Source of the DNA: Styela clava | Lineage: Eukaryota > Chordata > Ascidiacea > Stolidobranchia > Styelidae | Reading direction: 5' to 3' | DNA: 64,000 bases | NCBI RefSeq assembly: GCF_964204865.1 | Contig: NC_135252.1 | Coordinates: 4,836,001 to 4,900,000, forward strand | Part shown: positions 37,801 through 50,536 of the stretch, piece by piece | Position numbering within the stretch: the first letter of the stretch is position 1 | Layout: every line of letters begins with the position of its first letter | The notes under the pieces: generated by a model | The model's input: only the letters and a program-made list of their open reading frames with translations | Told to the model about the DNA's origin: nothing | Database searches by the model: none | Translations under genes and position numbers: made by a program

Positions 37801-40800
37801 GGTGCAATGTTATGTTGATATCAGAGGCTATGTGGATATGACAGCTTCATCTGAGTCGCGTAAAAATATTGATAATCTTGATTTAATATCTTTAATCCTA
37901 CATATGTCCTATATTATGTAAACTTGGCGTAAAATATTGTGAAGAAGCACCGAGCAATTCTTGTATATAATATCCTGATTTGCCTCTTACAGTTGGTCAC
38001 CATGGACAAAATGGAGTGAATGCAGTATAACTTGTGGTAGAGGTGGATCGCAGACCAGAATACGAAATTGTTTCACTGAAGATAATCATAAAATACCAAT
38101 AGAGTAGGTTCTTAGATTATATTCCACTTTCACCTAATCTTGTGAAATGTAACTATAACGTTTTCTTTAAATAGAAACTGCCCAGGAAAAACCTTGCAGA
38201 AACGTTTATGTCAATATTCAGTAAGTTGTCCTGTATGGGATACGTGGAGTGTGTGGTCAAGCTGTTCTCAAACTTGTGGAGAAGGAGCAATGTATCGTGA
38301 AAGGAGTTGCGTGGCATACTGGTAATTTAATTAAGTAATTAACTGCTAATTAAGTTTGACGCACCAAGGATTTTCTACAACACTGCAGATATAGCGGTAG
38401 CCTTTCGTAAAAATTTTTTTTTGGAAATATCATACTTAGATACCAACAAAAGACCGATACACCTCTTCTCAAGTGTCCGAGAAGGTCCAGTGATTGGTTG
38501 GAATAAATATTGCGCCAGCGGAACGCGCAAGTATTCTCGGCATACTGATAGACTACGATTTTTTTAATTTTCAGCATGACTTAATGTTAACCAATACAAC
38601 GAGTATACTATGATTTAGTAAATACAATATATGATTATATGTAACTATTGTTAGCCGATACAACTGAGAAAAAGATTTGTCAATAACACCCATAACAGTC
38701 AATAAAGAGTACAATTTCAATTTATGTTGGCAAATAACCGTGATAAAAATTAATAAAACAAAATATAGTCAGAATTTAATATATATACTTTAGCTATCTA
38801 AAAAACATATTTTGATTTAGAAAACGAAAAACAAAACTAAATAACCCACCCATTTTTTTTAAGTGATCCGCGAAATTTAATAACCTCTCTTTTTTCATAC
38901 GACCAGAAATTTCGTGATAATTTATAAATACCGAAAAGATATCAGAGTCCCCAGAAAATTTGCAATGATTATTTAATGATAATTTCATAGAAATTCAATT
39001 CTTCTGTGTTTTAGGTATTTTGCTATTGATGCCGACGATGAGAATGCGTCAGGTATGTTAGATTATTCATCGAGTCTAAAACACTGAAATCAATGTTTTA
39101 TTTATGAATAATAATTTTTTTTTTACCTAGAAATCAACAGAGAGAATAATTTGACCGTCAATCCAGAATTCGTTGCAGAGGTAAGATTTTTTTTCTGACC
39201 GTATAAAATGACATACTTCAGATAGACTCGAAAACTACGCAAAAATTTTATAGTTGTTTGAGAACAACACATCATTCATGAAATCTAACATGCTGAAACA
39301 AAATGTTGGAATGACAATTACGCTGGACAAAAATGAAGTGTTTATTGTAGATGCAATCAAGTTATCCAATATGAAAATATTGAATGTTCAAGAAGAGAGC
39401 CAAATAAAAGGTATGTCTGCATATATATCTGTGCTCATAACAGTCAGCAAACATAACGGGTTATATTGAAAACAGTATATTTTACTCTGATAGTCAAATA
39501 ATCTTCACCATAAATCTGGGTACGTCTATTCGGCATTTCCCTATATTTTTCTATTATTTTCGTCATTTGATGTAGTTTTCGAGCCTCGCATATAATACCT
39601 AATCATTGTAACCACCTGCATCAAACTGAACACTCACCTGTACAATTTAGGGTGTTCATTTACTTTTAGTTCATGTTTGTAGCTTATGTTATCGTATAGG
39701 TGATTATGTTTATGTAATTTACTATTACCAGTTAAGTTACCAGCGGAAAAGTGTTCTCATCAAATGGGAACAGTTACCGACAAGATGAATTGTGATGTAA
39801 GAAATCGTTGCCCTTCAAAGTGGGGCGCTTGGAGCAAATGGACTCCTTGTCGCCCAGTCTGCGGTGCTGGCATGAGTAAAAGAGAAAGAAAATGTATTCG
39901 TAATATTGAAAACGGTGAGAAATTTTGATATGTTTAACACCCAAATTTATAATTTTGTGAATGTGTGAAAAGAAACTATCAGCTGGGTGACTAGCGCAAT
40001 ACGTGTATGTACTAGATAAAAATTAATATTTACAAATTGATATAAGTTCACCACGGCAACGTTTTTTTTAATTTGTATCGAAGGCATTTAATTTCTTGTT
40101 CATTGTTTCCTGAAACTTTAAGAGCCCTGTTCCGGGAGACGATTTTTGTACAGACGTTGCTATTCGTCACCGTGCTGGAGTCAGTGGGTAGAAGTCGAGC
40201 CTTGTTCAGCAACATGCGGTGCGGGATTAGTCAAACGGAGAAGGAAGTGCAGTTCAAAAACTACACCACCTTACAGATGTTTTGGACCCGACCAAGATAT
40301 CGAAAAGTGTAAAATAAAGGTATTGAAAATATAGCATGAAAAAAATCAAGTCTAAATCAAAAACATTTAGTCATTTTTTAAAAACATTTAGCCTTGTGAT
40401 GATGATTCATGGACGAACTGGTCTGAATTCAGCGAATGTACTGTATCTTGCAACGGGGGGTTCCAACACAGAAATAGGACTTGTACTCAAGAAAATTGCC
40501 ATGGTTCTTCTAACGACATCAAGCTGTGCAACAGACAGGTGACAGAAATTTGTTATGAAAAGGCCTTTCACACAGGCGATTCAATTCTAAGTACTGATAT
40601 TAAACGTTTTATCATATTATATTATGCTACAGCGATGTCCCACCTGGGGGAAATGGGGACCATACACCTGCTGCAATGTGACGTGTGGTCACGGAACACG
40701 GGAACGACATCGTGACTGCGTAAATGGAAATATTGGAGATTTCGGTCAGTGTTTATCTTATATTAGATATATGGATATATATATATATATATAATATATA

Positions 40801-43800
40801 CATATAATATTAGAATTTGATGAAATGCAGCAAAGAAGCAATGAAAAATAGTCAAATCAATGTTTTTGTGACATTATAACATTGGATGATTTCAGTATGA
40901 ATATTTACTTTATTCCATTGGTTTTAAGTACGCATGTGAGACATTGCTTGGTACTCCTGAAGTATGCGCACCAAGATGTCGCATAACCTGAACCCTAACC
41001 TGGTACACAACCTGAGTTCAGGTTGTGCGCCATCTTGGTGCGCATACTTCAGGAGGTCCCATTGCTTTGATTAAAACCCATGTTTATATAAATGTGCATT
41101 AAACATCAGGGTGCAATGGTACAACTACAGCAACCCATCCTTGCTACCGACCACCATGCAAAAATTCAATGCAGATGTCTTCTACAATTGGAAACATTGC
41201 TTGCGGTATTCAACCACGAGCAACTTTGAAGAACGCCGTGTTTTTGCGAATATTTGGCGGCAAGGTAACAATACTAATATAACTCAACTAAATTTATTGC
41301 ACAATTAATATTTTAGAAACGATCTTGTCCTAAATAAAGCGCAGGGGTATGCAACCTAGGGCCCACAAGAAAAAATGTGCGACCCACGGAGAAGTGCTAA
41401 TTTTGAATGGTGTGCGGCGCGCGAAACGAGTTTTTAATTCAGTTTAATCTGGTACGTGCGATTGAATCCAACCTTTTTGCATACCTGATTCCAATTTATT
41501 ATCCATGGCGTTACAATACCCACAACTACTAGTAGGCTTATGTTAAATAAATAAGTGGTCCGCTGTTTCACCAAGTTATTTGTAAATGGCCCTCTTGTAT
41601 TAAGGTTGCACACCTACGGTCTGAAGTGTTATGATAGTGCTTCGATGTAATTAATGTATCGTTACCCTGCTGAGTTCACTCATAACATGCAGTCATTGAA
41701 AACATCACAGATCTAATCAACGTTAATTAGACCTTAAATCTTCGAAATGAGGTTTAGTGAAGTCAGCGGTTGAAAAAACAGTGAATACTAGGAGATGTTT
41801 GAATTGATATATTATAGTTTTAGACGTATCACATATCTCCAAAATCTCTGTTGTTTATCAATACCAAAACGTCATTATGGTACTTTTCATCCTGCAGTTA
41901 TATTCCATTTATTTACATATATATTTTTGATCAACTTTTACTTGGTATCATGGCCAATCCCTAATACGAATATAAATTCATCAAAAAAACTGCGAAGCTC
42001 ATATTACTTTTTATTTTGATCAGATGTCCGTTCCACACGGTTGGCCGTGGCAAGCAAGTTGGCAACATCGAATAAGTGAGAAAAACCCATGGAAACACTC
42101 ATGTGGGGGAAGTTTGATTCACCCAAGATGGGTTTTAACGGCTGGGCATTGTATTCAAGAGACGTACGTTTTAAATGAAAACAACGGAAATTTTAATTAG
42201 AACCGCTCGAATTGGCTTTTATTCACATAGCGACTAAGTGTGACCTCATTTCACTAATTACTTGGATGTGGGAATGTTGCTGAGTTAAAAATATATGTGC
42301 TCTTCCGCCTAGTATAGTATAGTTGACGTTAGCTCAAAATACAACCACGAAATCCAAGTTGAGAACATTTCCTCTCACGAAGTCTGGTTTTGAATTAACT
42401 GCTTTGCATGGATCCAAATTTGGATGATTGTTGCAATTTGCTCGATATATGAGATACATTTTGCTGCCAGAAAAACGCAAGTTATGACTGAAAAAGTGAA
42501 ATAAACATATTTCAGACTTTATCTACGTAGCTCATTCATTTTGTTCCTACAGCAAAAATAATCTGTAACAAATCTTGCGACATGAAAAAGGTCATAGATG
42601 TACCATGTCACAAACTCTTTGCGGTATATTAATATGTATTTTCATATCAACTTAATAATGTGTTTTGTGTCTACAGGGCATTTCCCGTACTGCTCAGTGA
42701 TCCAGGATTGTGGTGGTCCGTAGTTCTTGGAATGGATAAGCTTTATAAAGACGGAGAGAGATATTTCGTTGACAGAATTTACGTACACGAAGACTATGCA
42801 CGCGAAGTAGTGACAATAAGTAATAGCTTTTCACGGATTTTATTATTGCTGTCAACTTTATATTTAATAAATTAATTTTTTTATTCGAAACGTTCATAAT
42901 GTTTTGTAACAAGTCTTTGATGCTCTTAGTGAACTTACTTCTTTAATCATGAACCAGTAAGCACATGCCCCTATTAAAACAAATCTTCAAGTTGGAATAG
43001 CACATTTTATTAACATGAAAATCATTATATTGTTGACGACAAAATTAAGTACCGTACAAAAATTCAGATTTATAACTATCTTCGATGAACTTTCTTTTTG
43101 TCGATTATTCTCGAAACAAACACAATATTAAACTATTCCAAGTATCGGGCCTTCATTTTTACATTAGGCAATTACATTAAACATACTGGAAAAAATATCT
43201 TATAGCTATCTATTTCTTGGTAGAATTATTCAAAAAAAGTCACTCTCTCGTGAAGAGCGAAACCTTCTAAGCTACAACCTCCATCTGTGGATAAACATTT
43301 CAGCGGAACGGTGCATAATTGTACCCCAAGCTTGACTATACCAGTCGTCGGGTTTGGAAATGCGTTTTTTAAACGGGAAATTGAATCAACACGCTATTCT
43401 GCATAACATCATTCTATGATATGAGTTATAACATAACCGCAATCTCTTGCTCGTAATCTTCGATACCCCGAATTAATGACACACAAGATCGTGCAGAACT
43501 GTTAATTAAATCCAAAACTATTTAAATCGTTGGCGCCATTTTGTTTGGTACTGTGTTTATCATAATACGTGTCAAAAAATAATGTGGCTTTGTTGGAATC
43601 TCTATAGAGAATGTGAACTTAATTCTAGGAATATGTCAAAAAATATTTGTTCACGAATAGATTAACAATTACATACTTAAATACGGGATCCGCCCATAAC
43701 ACAAAACGTTTAATTAATTTCATTTCTTTGAACTATTCAAAAATGTTATAGCGATTTTCGTTAATCCGACATTTTGAACGATATATAAATTAAAATTTGA

Positions 43801-45527
43801 AATCAATCAAAATTGTTTTTTATACCATAAATTACTACTATGATTTCAAGATAAATAGTTGTATTGAACATTCACAAAGTCATAACAAAGACTACATTTC
43901 TATCTTAACCATATTCATTGATTACTGAATGAACTTCCTATATAGTTATGTTAGTTTAAGATACTATTAATTAATTAACGGGGTGCCTTTTGAATTTTTT
44001 TTTATATCGTACCGTGACTGGAGTTAGAATTAGGGAGATGTTCGGAAAGATTTGGATAATAAAAACGCCAGTTTAGAGACGCCAAAATAAATGGTCGTTA
44101 AATTTATAATTTTATACAAATATAAATCATATTTATTTAAAAAAATGTAGATAACTGGAAATTGAGCGATCATGAAAAGTTTGGTGATGATAACGGTGCA
44201 AGTTAATTCAATTAATGTGTTTATGGTTTTAAATACCTATTCGAAAATTCAATACTTATTTTTAGATGACATTGCACTTATAAAACTCCGTAACATGGTT
44301 CCGATCACAGAAATAATTTCACCAATCTGTTTACCTGGAATTAGAAAACCTGAGCCAGGAGAGCAATGTATTGTATCCGGGTGGGGATTAACAGGTATTT
44401 CTATCTCTAACACTTGTATGGAAACGTCTTACATCCTGATTTCTGCATCTTTCTCATCATAAAGGGATTATTCTGACTATACTGTAAGCAGCTTTCCACA
44501 AGTTTGCGATCCGGCCAGTTGCTGCCATATGCACCAATGAATAGTATGATGAATAGAACAGTAAATGTTTCACCAAAAGTGAAAGGAAATTAAAACTGCT
44601 ATATAATTTTGACAAACCACAATTTCAGGGCCAGATGCTCGCCACTCACAAGTTCTCCTGGAAGCAAACGTTCCCGTGGTAAGCTTTGATAAATGCCAGA
44701 CATTGGGAGCTTATTATAGACATTTTCTAACAAGAAATATGCATCTCTGCGCAGGAAATCCTATAGATGTCAAAGGTGATTCGTGTACGGTACGTAAACT
44801 ATTATTTATTCTTTTTTTGCAGATATGTAGAACGGGATATTTTTGATTTCGATCCATGTTGCCTCAATTCAGTTAGCGATATAAAAGATGGACTTGGCAA
44901 TAGATAAGAAAAATATTATGCTAATCTACTACAATATGATTTATTTTTCACCTCTGATAATAATCAAAAATACATTTAATAAAATGGATTGAAGACAAAA
45001 TACTTGCCAAAGTTCCTGAACAACCTAAAAACTGTCGAAGGTTTTATCAAATCCAGGCCGTTACTCTTATTCATTGTACTGTGTGCCATCAAGCGTATCA
45101 AAACACTGCTCATGATTTTGCGCTGGTGATGAATCGTGCAAAAAAATAATAATGATTATGTACCAGAGGAATGCTGCGGGGCTATTTGCTGTTGCATGGT
45201 AGATCATACAGAATGAAATTGATGAAAATTCTCTGCTAATCACGATCAATTTTTCTTCCCTCTGATGAATATAGTATCTTATCTTGATACGAAATTTTGA
45301 CGATAAATTTTATTGCCGATGTAAAGTCAGCCTATTTTATATTGCAGGGTGACTCTGGAGGTCCTCTTTCGTGCAAAAGCGGAGCATCGTGGTATATGGC
45401 AGCTGTTACATCCTTTGGTTTTGCTGAATGTGGAACGCCAGGAAATCTTGGAATTTATACTGAGTTAAATAATTATCAGGACTGGATTCAAAATATTACT
45501 CAGCTTCATACTTTCGATGAATGCTGA
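34843..45527 (+). CDS. Type II membrane serine protease with seven TSP1 repeats
   Basis: Nineteen exons: 34843-35245, 35548-35609, 35939-36086, 37791-37917, 37993-38103, 38175-38321, 39015-39052, 39131-39180, 39254-39410, 39732-39914, 40123-40319, 40392-40538, 40633-40744, 41110-41264, 42024-42163, 42677-42819, 44266-44394, 44629-44789 and 45348-45527; 2790 nt, 929 aa. A signal anchor lies at about residues 42-58; Met32 is an alternative start. TSP1 repeats begin near 165, 248, 305, 442, 497, 548 and 595 (WxxWSxC, CGxG and Arg/Lys pattern). A trypsin-fold domain follows, with activation at R674|IFGG and catalytic His721 (TAGHC), Asp775 (NDIALIK) and Ser873 (GDSGGPL). Asp867 occupies the S1 pocket position (189), predicting cleavage after Arg/Lys. 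The C-terminus ends in an unpaired-looking Cys. TSP1 repeats usually bind glycosaminoglycans or matrix. It is probably a cell-surface or shed trypsin-like enzyme of matrix or immunity. Exon 4 is the least certain join. Confidence 0.93.
36288..37156. mobile_element. hAT-like element in protease intron 3
   Basis: 869 bp with inverted ends CAGGGATGGCCAAC and GTTGGCCATCCCTG, flanked by an exact 8-bp duplication ATATAGAA (36280-36287 and 37157-37164). Subterminal GATCGACCGATCGG and GACCGGTCGATCGCGATCG motifs are mirrored. There is no transposase ORF. A 238-bp deletion relative is at 51521-51758. Confidence 0.93.
40951..41059. mobile_element. 109-bp fold-back MITE in protease intron 13
   Basis: Almost entirely an inverted repeat. 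The left arm contains CTCCTGAAGTATGCGCACCA and AACCTGAAC; the right arm carries their complements (GTTCAGGTT and CATACTTCAGGAG). Each arm is about 43 bp around a short loop. Flanks CATTGCTTG and CATTGCTTT match at 8 of 9 positions, suggesting an 8- or 9-bp target duplication. Confidence 0.88.
41342..41623 (+). mobile_element. hAT-like repeat in protease intron 14
   Basis: Starts CAGGGGTATGCAACC and ends with GGTTGCACACCTACGG. It shares its interior with 14160-14450 (CACGGAGAAGTG, GAAACGAGTTTTTAATT, TAATCTGGTACGTG, ATGTTAAATAA, GGCCCTCTTGTATT). No clear target duplication is visible. Confidence 0.7.
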
Positions 45528-45599
45528 GAATGCATACTCTTGAAATTTTCTGCTCGTTCTTGTTATTTTTTTCTGTCATCTAGTTGTGTGCTCTTTGCA

Positions 45600-45605
45600 A
45601 ATAAA
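45600..45605 (+). promoter_or_regulatory. Probable poly(A) signal of the protease gene
   Basis: AATAAA 73 nt after the protease stop codon, at a normal distance for the end of a short 3' UTR. Confidence 0.6.
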
Positions 45606-47364
45606 TGCCTAGCTCGATTTTAAAGCTAAACTAAGTCAGTTTGTACTCTTGTAAGATTTTATTGGAGATTTTTTGTTAAGATAGATTATCCAGAAAAATA
45701 AAACCTGACTTCTGACCGGTAAATTGCAAGCCAGAACCTCAACAGCGCGTTGATGAGGAATATAGCAAGTAATATAAAGAAAGAATGAGGGCAGAAAAAT
45801 GGCTCATTGATGCCACATATTGTCATATTGGTAGATATTTTGCAGGCCTGAAGATAGAATAATCCTATTATATTTATAACTCTCCTTTAAACTCGCTAAA
45901 ACCACTCGCAAAGCACCAGTCAGTCCGATTTGGCAGTAAAGTTTCATGTGGAGATATAGACCAGACCTTCGATACATCTATAAATATTCATTCCATGACG
46001 TATCTCTTGCGTGGCGACCAATCGGGTTGAATTTCCTTCGACATTTGATTTGATAATCTCATTGTATTACGACTGATGGGTGAACCTTTGCTTAGTTCTA
46101 AGAGATTACGAGAAAATGAGTAAATATTTATAAAAATAAAATTTGATGATATGAAGCGGCATTCTTGCGTTATGGATCTTTTTACTGACGTAAAAGAATA
46201 TATATAATAATTTGAATATGTAAAAATGACATTAAGTCAATTTTATCAGAATTTCGATCTGCAGGGACGACATTTCATGAGTTTTATTTAACGCGAAATA
46301 ACATAGACACGACAGTAGCTAAGATATTGTTCACTTTTTATTTTACGGTGGCGATAAGGACTATCAAAGCAGACACGAGATAATAATCAAAATGCAGCTA
46401 ATTTGGAGATTCGAATTGCAAATTCATTCCTATAATTTTCCTCAGCGTCTTGTCGCCGATGATCGCGCATTAGCTTTGGAGTTTGTCGAACAGAACGCGC
46501 AGTTCTGAGAAAAATAATAAAAACTCAAACATCGATGTTCACCAGAGCGCAAGACTCGATACATGCCTGATAAAAAGAACCAACATTTGGTTTTAGATGG
46601 CCGAAACAATCACGCCAAAATCACGAAACATACTTTAGCCTAAATAAAATACTAAAAATTTTAAAAGTCCGCTTATAAACAACATGAATTTTTAAACATT
46701 CACTGTATATTTGTTGCAAAGCATTCAGTCATATATTTATTGGAAATATACCTATAGATCATTTTAGTATTATGTTGTTGTTGATATTGTTAGAATTTTT
46801 GTTCTCTTTATTACTGACCAATTGTTTTAACGCCAACCAAACTGTTGATTCTCTTGAAGATGCCCCAGGTGACTGGATTGTTTATCACCACCACCATTGT
46901 CTGAGCCTGACGCTATGCGGTTCCTGATATTATAGAAACAATAGGCTAAACATATATAGCCGACTTTCATATTGAATATCTATTTGTAGTAATGCAATAT
47001 ACGTGTAGCTTGGAAAAATTTTCCAGTCTGCATGCTCATCTGTCGGACGCCATTTGCCCATCAGTAACATGTAGAACTACATGCTTATCGTCGTCTCCAA
47101 ACACCCTGGTCTGATAAGTGCTCTTTCATAGCACGAACAAATATATTTTAGATTTTTTGGTTGGGTTGTAGAAGTTTAGCATTGATCTTTATCTCTGTTT
47201 ACAAATTTCTGTTTTGGTGATAAAATATATCGAATTTGATTCATTATTTACCAAGTAACTGGGTGTGTTGACATGTTATCACCTAGTTAAAGAAGTGACA
47301 ACTGAAACAGCTGATTTAGAATGTACAAGCGAATTGTAATACTGGATCACTAACACATTTGGAG
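45606..47364. other. Intergenic; contains a degraded repeat
   Basis: From about 46195 to 46690 the sequence is a diverged copy of the middle of the element at 15413-16582. Shared points are GACATTAAGTCAATTTTA, TATTTTACG.TGGCGAT, CAAATTCATTCCTAT, GTCGAACAGAACGC and CACGAAACATAC. The transposon ends are not preserved. No gene was recognised in the rest. Confidence 0.6.
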
Positions 47365-48234
47365 ATGGAAAACAATTTATGTTTGAAATGTGAAACCTTA
47401 CCTTCTACCAAAAAAGGATCGTGCAGTGATGGAATAGCAAGACGACCTTTGAAAGACTTTCTACAAGAAGACAGAGAAAGGTAATGATGAATGTATATAT
47501 TATACTATAAAAAAAATTAATTTTTCAATTAGTTTTGATATTTTAGGGAGTTTGCGATGCTTCACTGTACACATAGCAGCATCTTACATACTAGCTATAA
47601 TTTCTCCTTCAATACTAAGATATAGACTTCAATGTTTTTTTACTGTTATCATTGTACGCATTACACGTTAACTACCTATATATGTCATCGACAAAACTCT
47701 ACTCTAATGCTACCAACGATGACTTTATTCGTGGTCTCCTGTACTCCAATAAAAATTGGACCACACTAGCTTATAACTCAATTCAGAATATTGTCAACAT
47801 AACAGGAAGTATTACAAATCTTTTGGTGTTGGATATATGAAAAGTAACGATGTTCAAATGACTTACTTTATTGACAATTTATTTTTAATTTCACACTTCT
47901 AGAAGATATGCAGAAAGAAATCTAATCAATAAACACAACTCTAACTCATTTTCAATCACAATTTCTACAAACTCATACAAGAATGGAGCTTCCTACATGG
48001 AGAATATTTTTATTCTTGCTTTTTATTTGTTTCGCAATATTAGTTACGATATATCTTGTTTTCCTAGTGCTTACATTTAAATTATTTCTTTTGTTGGTTC
48101 TAACTTGTCCGTTGATTGTTGGTTTTGTATTTTTTATATTGTTCATAGGATTGTTAACAATATCTTTCTGTGCTGTGTTGTATGTTTGTAAATCATATTG
48201 TTTTGGTGATTTCCTGGACGAGGAAGATCAATGA
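47365..48234 (+). CDS. Tentative small two-helix membrane protein, 122 aa
   Basis: Model: exon 1 47365-47480 (phase 2) joined to 47982-48234, 369 nt. The N-terminus (MENNLCLKCETLPSTKKG...) is polar and ends RRPLKDFLQEDRER. Exon 2 starts MELPTWRIFLFLLF, is strongly hydrophobic over about 60 residues (two long membrane segments, LLLVLTCPLIVGFVFFIL in the second) and closes with an acidic tail GDFLDEEDQ. The architecture of a polar N-terminus plus a hairpin of two long hydrophobic stretches recalls lipid-droplet hairpin proteins such as LDAF1/promethin, but no diagnostic motif was found. A competing acceptor at 47902 gives a different, less plausible frame. The second exon could also stand alone, as it has its own Met and an upstream in-frame stop. 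Confidence 0.42.
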
Positions 48235-50536
48235 AAATGACTTGATAATTGGATGGAATACGGACAATATTCCCTGATTTTCTACAAAATATATTTTATT
48301 TATATACCACGTATCATCGGGTCCACTGTATACTCGCATGTCCTAACAATTTGAATAGTGTCAGTTACTATTGAAAAATATTAATTTTGAAATAATAAAT
48401 TGTATTAATTTCTAGTAAAAGTAAGAAGTCGCGTACTCGCCAACAATATATTCATCATAGTATTTTGCAAAGCCAGAAAACTTGAATTGAAAGACTTTGA
48501 AAGAAGTGCTCAGTAACATTGACATGATTGGAACTTGTTTTATCTACAGGCAGAAATATTTGGGATTAAAACTATTTATAATTAATTTATTTTTATATAA
48601 TTATTTATTTATAAATATTGCATAATATGTTAGCATAAAGTTTTTAATGCGAATCGATTAATGGCGCAAAAGACCACATGAGGTGTCATAAGCGCCATAA
48701 ATCAACAACAATCATTTCTATTTACGAGTGGAGAATATAATATTTTCAAAAGAAAATTATTTCTACCAGGATGGAGCTGGTTATTCGATAGGATTAGGCA
48801 GGACGTTCCTACGCGCGATGCAGTTTGTCGGAAAGGTTGCTTGGCCCGCATTGTAGGGAAATCTCTATTGTGCGTTCGGACTGAGATAAATAGAGGAAAT
48901 AAAAAATCAAAATTTGAAAAAGGCGTGAAAGCATATAATCACATTTAAGAATAACAACATATATATTTGGTAAAAGTGTTATTCACTCGACTGCTATTGT
49001 ATTTCCATCTGATGTGAATTAGCGCTGACCGATAGTGGGTTGGCAAGATATTCTAAACATATCGCAACGGAAAAAGTGACAAGCTGGCCATCGTTTTTAG
49101 TCCTAATGTTAGCTTAGTTGCTCTCAACGCACATGTATTTAATAAACAACTGATAATACTTCTAATTTTAAATAAATGCATGATAAATATCATAGTGAAT
49201 ATATATATATATATTGATTGAATATATATTATGATTTCGGGTTCCGTTGAAGCCTTGGGTTTTTGAAGTATTTCGAGATTGAACTTACCGTCTAATTTAC
49301 TTGTGCGATTAGCGTTTGTATTTCGCATGTATCTAAACTTCCGTATTTAACAAAATGTGAAGCTTTAGCTATAACGTCATAATACATTTTGCAAGGACAT
49401 ATCTGCACAATATGACGTCATATCATATTATTTATGACACCATCGTTAAAGATGTGACTCACAAATGACATAACATAGGGGCCTCTCATCGTCTGAATCC
49501 GGCCCTGTAGGCCAAGTACTCGCTTTAAAGTATGTCCAATCATGATACCGCTGTACGATTTTGGCTTTTCAGCAACTTGTAGTTACACGAACCATTCTAT
49601 GACGTTAAGGAGTCCAGCAATATTCAACACATATCCATATCCCACTTGTACGCCATTTGTATATAATATAAACTGGAGTAGAGGTAGTAGTTTAACAGAC
49701 ATGGGCAAAGTACGGCCCGCGGGCCAAATCCGACCCGTTGGGTAATTCAATCTGGTCCGCCTGATGCTGCCAGAACCAGACTGAAATCAAATTTTGATGT
49801 TTCAGCTAAAATAGCTCAAAGAATTTGTTGAGATTGCGGCTAAATTTAGTTTTGGCACGAGGCTTATTGTTTTCCACCTTTGCTTTGTAACACTGTTAAT
49901 ATTGTTCATAAAATGCCACTTTTTATGTCACATTTACTTGACCCGCCAGTCTAAATGGGCAACATTTTTTGCTCCTGGTTCAAGAACCTTGCCCACCCCT
50001 GTTATACAACATTATATGTGTATGATTACAAAGAAATAATCTTCAGGAATTGTAATTCGAAACAGAACGCGGAGACAACTGCCCACATCCCATCTAATGC
50101 GCTGTGAAGTTTTTAACAGCTGTCAAGTACTCCTGACGTCACGCATAACCCCACCCATTGCCTTATGCACTGAACCACATCGTTACGTGTTCCCATTGTA
50201 GAATAAGTCACTATTGTACTAACGTATATGTAATGTATGCGTATATACAGCTAAAAATATTAATTTATGTACTTATTTAAACAAATTAAATCAGCTAGTT
50301 TTAACACACAAATGGAGAAAATGGCTTCGTAGATAATCCAATACATTGGGAACACTATATTGCTACCAACTTTCATTCGCCGGCACAGATTTTTTCTCAA
50401 GGGAATACTGCTGCCGCTCATAGCTTCGTGCCAGTACGTTGTTGCATTCCTTTTCCGTCGTTTGCGCTGTTCGTTCTCTTCGACTCGTTCGATTTTTCTT
50501 GTTGCTTCGTGGGACTTACTACACAATACACTTAAA
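48235..50536. other. Intergenic, including MLC promoter region
   Basis: No gene recognised. It contains a hAT-like element at 49696-50001 and, at its right end, the untranslated part of myosin light chain exon 1 (the transcription start is not determined). A palindromic TGACGTCA-like site occurs in ATATGACGTCATAT (about 49411-49424). The ORFs on both strands around 50260-50600 overlap the light chain 5' UTR and are considered chance. Confidence 0.5.
49696..50001 (-). mobile_element. hAT-like element, inverted relative of 1844-2130
   Basis: Begins CAGACATGGGCAAAG and ends CTTGCCCACCCCTG. The interior matches the complement of 1844-2130 (GACTGAAATCAAATTTTGAT, TTTAGTTTTGGCAC, ATTGTTTTCCACC, AACACTGTTAATATTGTTCA and GACCCGCCAGTCTA). 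Its target duplication is weak (TAGTTTAA versus TTATACAA). Confidence 0.82.
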
